In this document: piece after piece, positions 13,856 to 15,352 of the stretch | Layout of the letters: the number at the start of each line of letters is the position of its first letter | Position numbering within the stretch: position 1 is the first letter of the stretch | The notes under the pieces: generated by a model | What the model saw: the letters and a program-made list of their open reading frames with translations, nothing else | What the model was told of the DNA's origin: nothing | The model's database searches: none | Source of the DNA: Lachnospiraceae bacterium UBA4260 | Lineage (GTDB): Bacteria > Bacillota > Clostridia > Lachnospirales > Lachnospiraceae | Direction: 5' to 3' | Length of the DNA: 15,352 bases | Assembly: GCA_002395235.1 (NCBI GenBank) | Contig: DGWK01000029.1 | Span: 69,322-84,673 of the forward strand | Position numbers and translations under genes: made by a program

Positions 13856-14911
13856 ATGACACCGATCGTCATACCGGCCTATGAACCGGATACCAGAATG
13901 CTGGATCTTCTTAAGACCATGAGAGAGAATAATCTCGGACCGGTCATCATCGTTGATGACGGAAGCGGCGCCTCCTATTCCGACATTTTTGCTCAGGCCC
14001 GGGAATATGTGGACGAGCTCGGCGGAAGCGTCCTGGTCCACGAAGTCAACCGCGGCAAGGGCCGCGCCTTAAAGACAGCCTTTGCCCACATCCTGGATGT
14101 CTATCCGGACGCAGTCGGCTGTGTCACAGCCGATTCCGACGGCCAGCACACCGCACAGTGCATCACCTTTGTCAGACAGGCGCTGGAAGAAAATCCGAAC
14201 AAGCTGATCCTGGGCGTCAGGCGTTTCGACGGCGAAGATGTTCCGTGGAAGAGCAGGGCCGGCAATACCATTACGGAGCATGTCTTCTCCTACGTCTCAG
14301 GCATACATGTGACCGATACGCAGACGGGCCTTCGCGGTATCCCGCGGCCGTTTATGGAAGAGCTTCTGGATGTGCCCGGCGAGCGCTTCGAATTCGAGAT
14401 GCAGATGCTCCTTGTAAGTGCCGGCAAATATCCCGTTCTCGAGGTACCGATTCAGACGATCTACGATTCGAAAGACAACCATCAGACGCATTTCAACACC
14501 TTTTCAGACTCCGTCAAAATCTACCGGATCCTGGCGCGCAAGTACCTGAAATACGTCTTTTCCTCTGTCTTTTCCTGTGTGATCGATCTTGCATTGTTTG
14601 CACTGTTCTGCCGTTTTTTCAAGGACAGAACTCCTGCTTACATAACCGTCTCGACACTCCTCGCGCGCATTATTTCCGGCCTCTGCAATTACGCCTTAAA
14701 CTACAAGGTTGTCTTCGGAAGCAGGCAGAAAGTGGCTGCCTCGGGCATGAAGTATCTGCTTCTGGCCCTTGTCCAGATGTCGCTGAGCGCCCTGCTCGTC
14801 ACGATGGGTTGTTCGCTCCTTCCCGCCGCGCCGGAAGTAGCCGTTAAGGCGGTCGTGGATTTGGTTCTCTTCTTCATCAGCTATAAAGTACAGCAGAAAT
14901 ACATATTCTGA
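13856..14911 (+). CDS. Family 2 glycosyltransferase fused to a C-terminal GtrA domain
   Basis: A 351-residue protein and the only plus-strand gene. Residues 1-215 form a GT-A fold like dolichyl-/polyprenyl-phosphate sugar synthases: VIPAYEPD (5-12), IIVDDGS (31-37), NRGKGRALK (65-73), the metal-binding TADSDGQH (91-98), TDTQTGLRG (153-161) and ERFEFEMQ (177-184). Residues about 228-351 form a four-helix GtrA domain with the NYALNYKVVF loop near 276-285 and a final YKVQQKYIF. The likely role is transfer of a nucleotide sugar to polyprenyl phosphate on the inner face, with the GtrA part aiding its transfer outward for cell-surface decoration. ATG start with GGAGA about 9 nt upstream. It is divergent from pepF and followed by two hairpins. 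The sugar is unknown. The fusion joins two functions often found as separate neighbouring genes. Confidence 0.93.
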   Translation: MTPIVIPAYEPDTRMLDLLKTMRENNLGPVIIVDDGSGASYSDIFAQAREYVDELGGSVLVHEVNRGKGRALKTAFAHILDVYPDAVGCVTADSDGQHTAQCITFVRQALEENPNKLILGVRRFDGEDVPWKSRAGNTITEHVFSYVSGIHVTDTQTGLRGIPRPFMEELLDVPGERFEFEMQMLLVSAGKYPVLEVPIQTIYDSKDNHQTHFNTFSDSVKIYRILARKYLKYVFSSVFSCVIDLALFALFCRFFKDRTPAYITVSTLLARIISGLCNYALNYKVVFGSRQKVAASGMKYLLLALVQMSLSALLVTMGCSLLPAAPEVAVKAVVDLVLFFISYKVQQKYIF

Positions 14912-14919
14912 ACTGAAAC

Positions 14920-14970
14920 AGACACGCATCAGGGAGAGATCCTGACAGTTGTTCTCCCTGATGCGTGTTT
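14920..14970 (+). terminator. Stem-loop terminator of the glycosyltransferase gene
   Basis: Positions 14922-14937 pair perfectly with 14953-14968 (16 bp), extended by a G-T wobble and an A-T pair, with a 15-nt loop. It begins 9 nt after the stop codon. The following TTTC is only a short T-run, so termination may be completed by the next hairpin. Confidence 0.6.
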
Positions 14971-14980
14971 CAACTCAATC

Positions 14981-15016
14981 AAAAAGCCGGCGAAGCAGAT
15001 ACCCCGCCGGCTTTTT
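14981..15016. terminator. Bidirectional intrinsic terminator between convergent genes
   Basis: A 12-bp stem (14981-14992 with 15005-15016) begins with AAAAA and ends with TTTTT, around GCCGGCG and a 12-nt loop. It therefore has a T-run in both directions and can end the repeat-protein gene from the right (stop at 15028) and read-through from the glycosyltransferase gene on the left. Confidence 0.85.
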
Positions 15017-15027
15017 GTATATCGCCC

Positions 15028-15352
15028 TTAACTGAGAGCTCCGTCTTTTCCGAAATAAAACGATCTTCCGCCTATCTTCTGCCATCCGGTACGTCTTGCG
15101 CCGTCGGCGCCCATGTAGTACATCTTCCCGTTTACCCTCAGCCAACCGGTCTTCATGGATCCGTCTGGGCACACGTAAAAGATTCTCTTGCCGATTCTGA
15201 CAAAGCCGCGCTTTTCGATCAAAGTGCCGTCAGGATTAAAGTAAAACAGTTTATTCCCACTTTTCAGCCATGTTGTACGCATTGTACCGTCAGCGTTCAT
15301 GTAGTACATTTTCCCGTTTACCCTCAGCCAGCCGATCTTCATGGATCCGTCT
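15028..15352 (-). CDS. C-terminal end of a cell-wall-binding repeat protein (runs off the window)
   Basis: The visible 107 codons consist almost entirely of about five copies of a roughly 20-residue repeat of the form GW...(N/I)G(K/R)..YF/YM...DG...., as in choline-binding and glucan-binding repeats of Gram-positive surface proteins. Such repeats attach a secreted protein to teichoic acid or other wall polymers. The N-terminal region, with any signal peptide and catalytic domain, lies outside the window, so the activity is unknown. The reading frame continues unbroken to the window edge (last full codons DGSM), so the ATG at 15340-15342 is internal and not a start. Repeat copies are very similar at DNA level, indicating recent duplication. 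It ends just before a bidirectional terminator. Confidence 0.88.
   Translation of the reverse strand, partial: DGSMKIGWLRVNGKMYYMNADGTMRTTWLKSGNKLFYFNPDGTLIEKRGFVRIGKRIFYVCPDGSMKTGWLRVNGKMYYMGADGARRTGWQKIGGRSFYFGKDGALS
15112..15166 (-). repeat. 55-bp direct repeat, copy 1, in the wall-binding protein gene
   Basis: This copy differs from 15298-15352 at only 3 of 55 positions; the copies are 186 bp (62 codons) apart, equal to about three protein repeats. Both encode DGSMK.GWLRVNGKMYYM. Confidence 0.85.
15298..15352 (-). repeat. 55-bp direct repeat, copy 2, at the window edge
   Basis: Second copy of the 15112-15166 repeat; it may extend beyond the window. Three substitutions, of which one changes the residue (Thr to Ile after Met-Lys). 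Confidence 0.85.

Noticed and set aside
15340..15342. ATG at the window edge as the start of the repeat protein
   Set aside because: The reading frame and the repeat pattern (Asp-Gly-Ser before this Met) continue to the end of the window, so it is an internal methionine.

Overview
This window looks like ordinary chromosome from an anaerobic Gram-positive of the Clostridia, most likely Lachnospiraceae. The taxonomic guess rests on strong AAAGGAGG-type ribosome binding sites before most genes, a short DgkA-type kinase, an ECF-type cobalt/nickel transporter with a fused CbiN-like part, an oligoendopeptidase F, a phasin-like/UbiB pair and a surface protein with 'GW...NGKMYYM..DG' cell-wall-binding repeats. 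Base composition is visibly GC-rich for this group. No mobile element, CRISPR array, tRNA or rRNA was seen.

Layout, read along the minus strand from high to low coordinates, because all genes but one lie on that strand. (1) 15352-15028: C-terminal end of a repeat-containing cell-wall-binding protein. It converges on (2) the only plus-strand gene, 13856-14911, a family 2 glycosyltransferase fused to a GtrA membrane domain; two stacked hairpins separate their ends. (3) 13746-8756: pepF, a stand-alone GtrA protein and a double-FtsX permease, closely spaced and probably co-transcribed. (4) 8605-5061: cbiM, cbiQ and cbiO (cobalt or nickel uptake), then pgeF (YfiH family). A 14-bp hairpin with a GAGA loop sits between cbiM and cbiQ. 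(5) 4962-2580: a FadR/GntR-type regulator and a GlcD-type FAD-linked 2-hydroxyacid dehydrogenase. Between them lie a near-consensus promoter and two TTGGT/ACCAA-type palindromes just downstream of the predicted start site. This is the clearest regulatory circuit in the window: the regulator very likely represses the dehydrogenase gene until its organic-acid ligand is present. (6) 2153-1302: a calcineurin-like phosphoesterase, followed by a hairpin. (7) 1129-1: a DgkA-type lipid kinase, a phasin-like helical protein and the start of an AarF/UbiB atypical kinase, tightly packed as an envelope- or lipid-related unit.

Most genes are recognisable housekeeping or transport functions, and I do not see a clear new multi-gene system. 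The points most worth a second look are the tandem operator at the glcD promoter, the orientation-specific hairpin inside the cbi operon, the four-copy 14-bp repeat that duplicates the stop-codon region of pgeF in front of the regulator gene, the phasin/UbiB junction, and the double-FtsX permease with no ATPase beside it.
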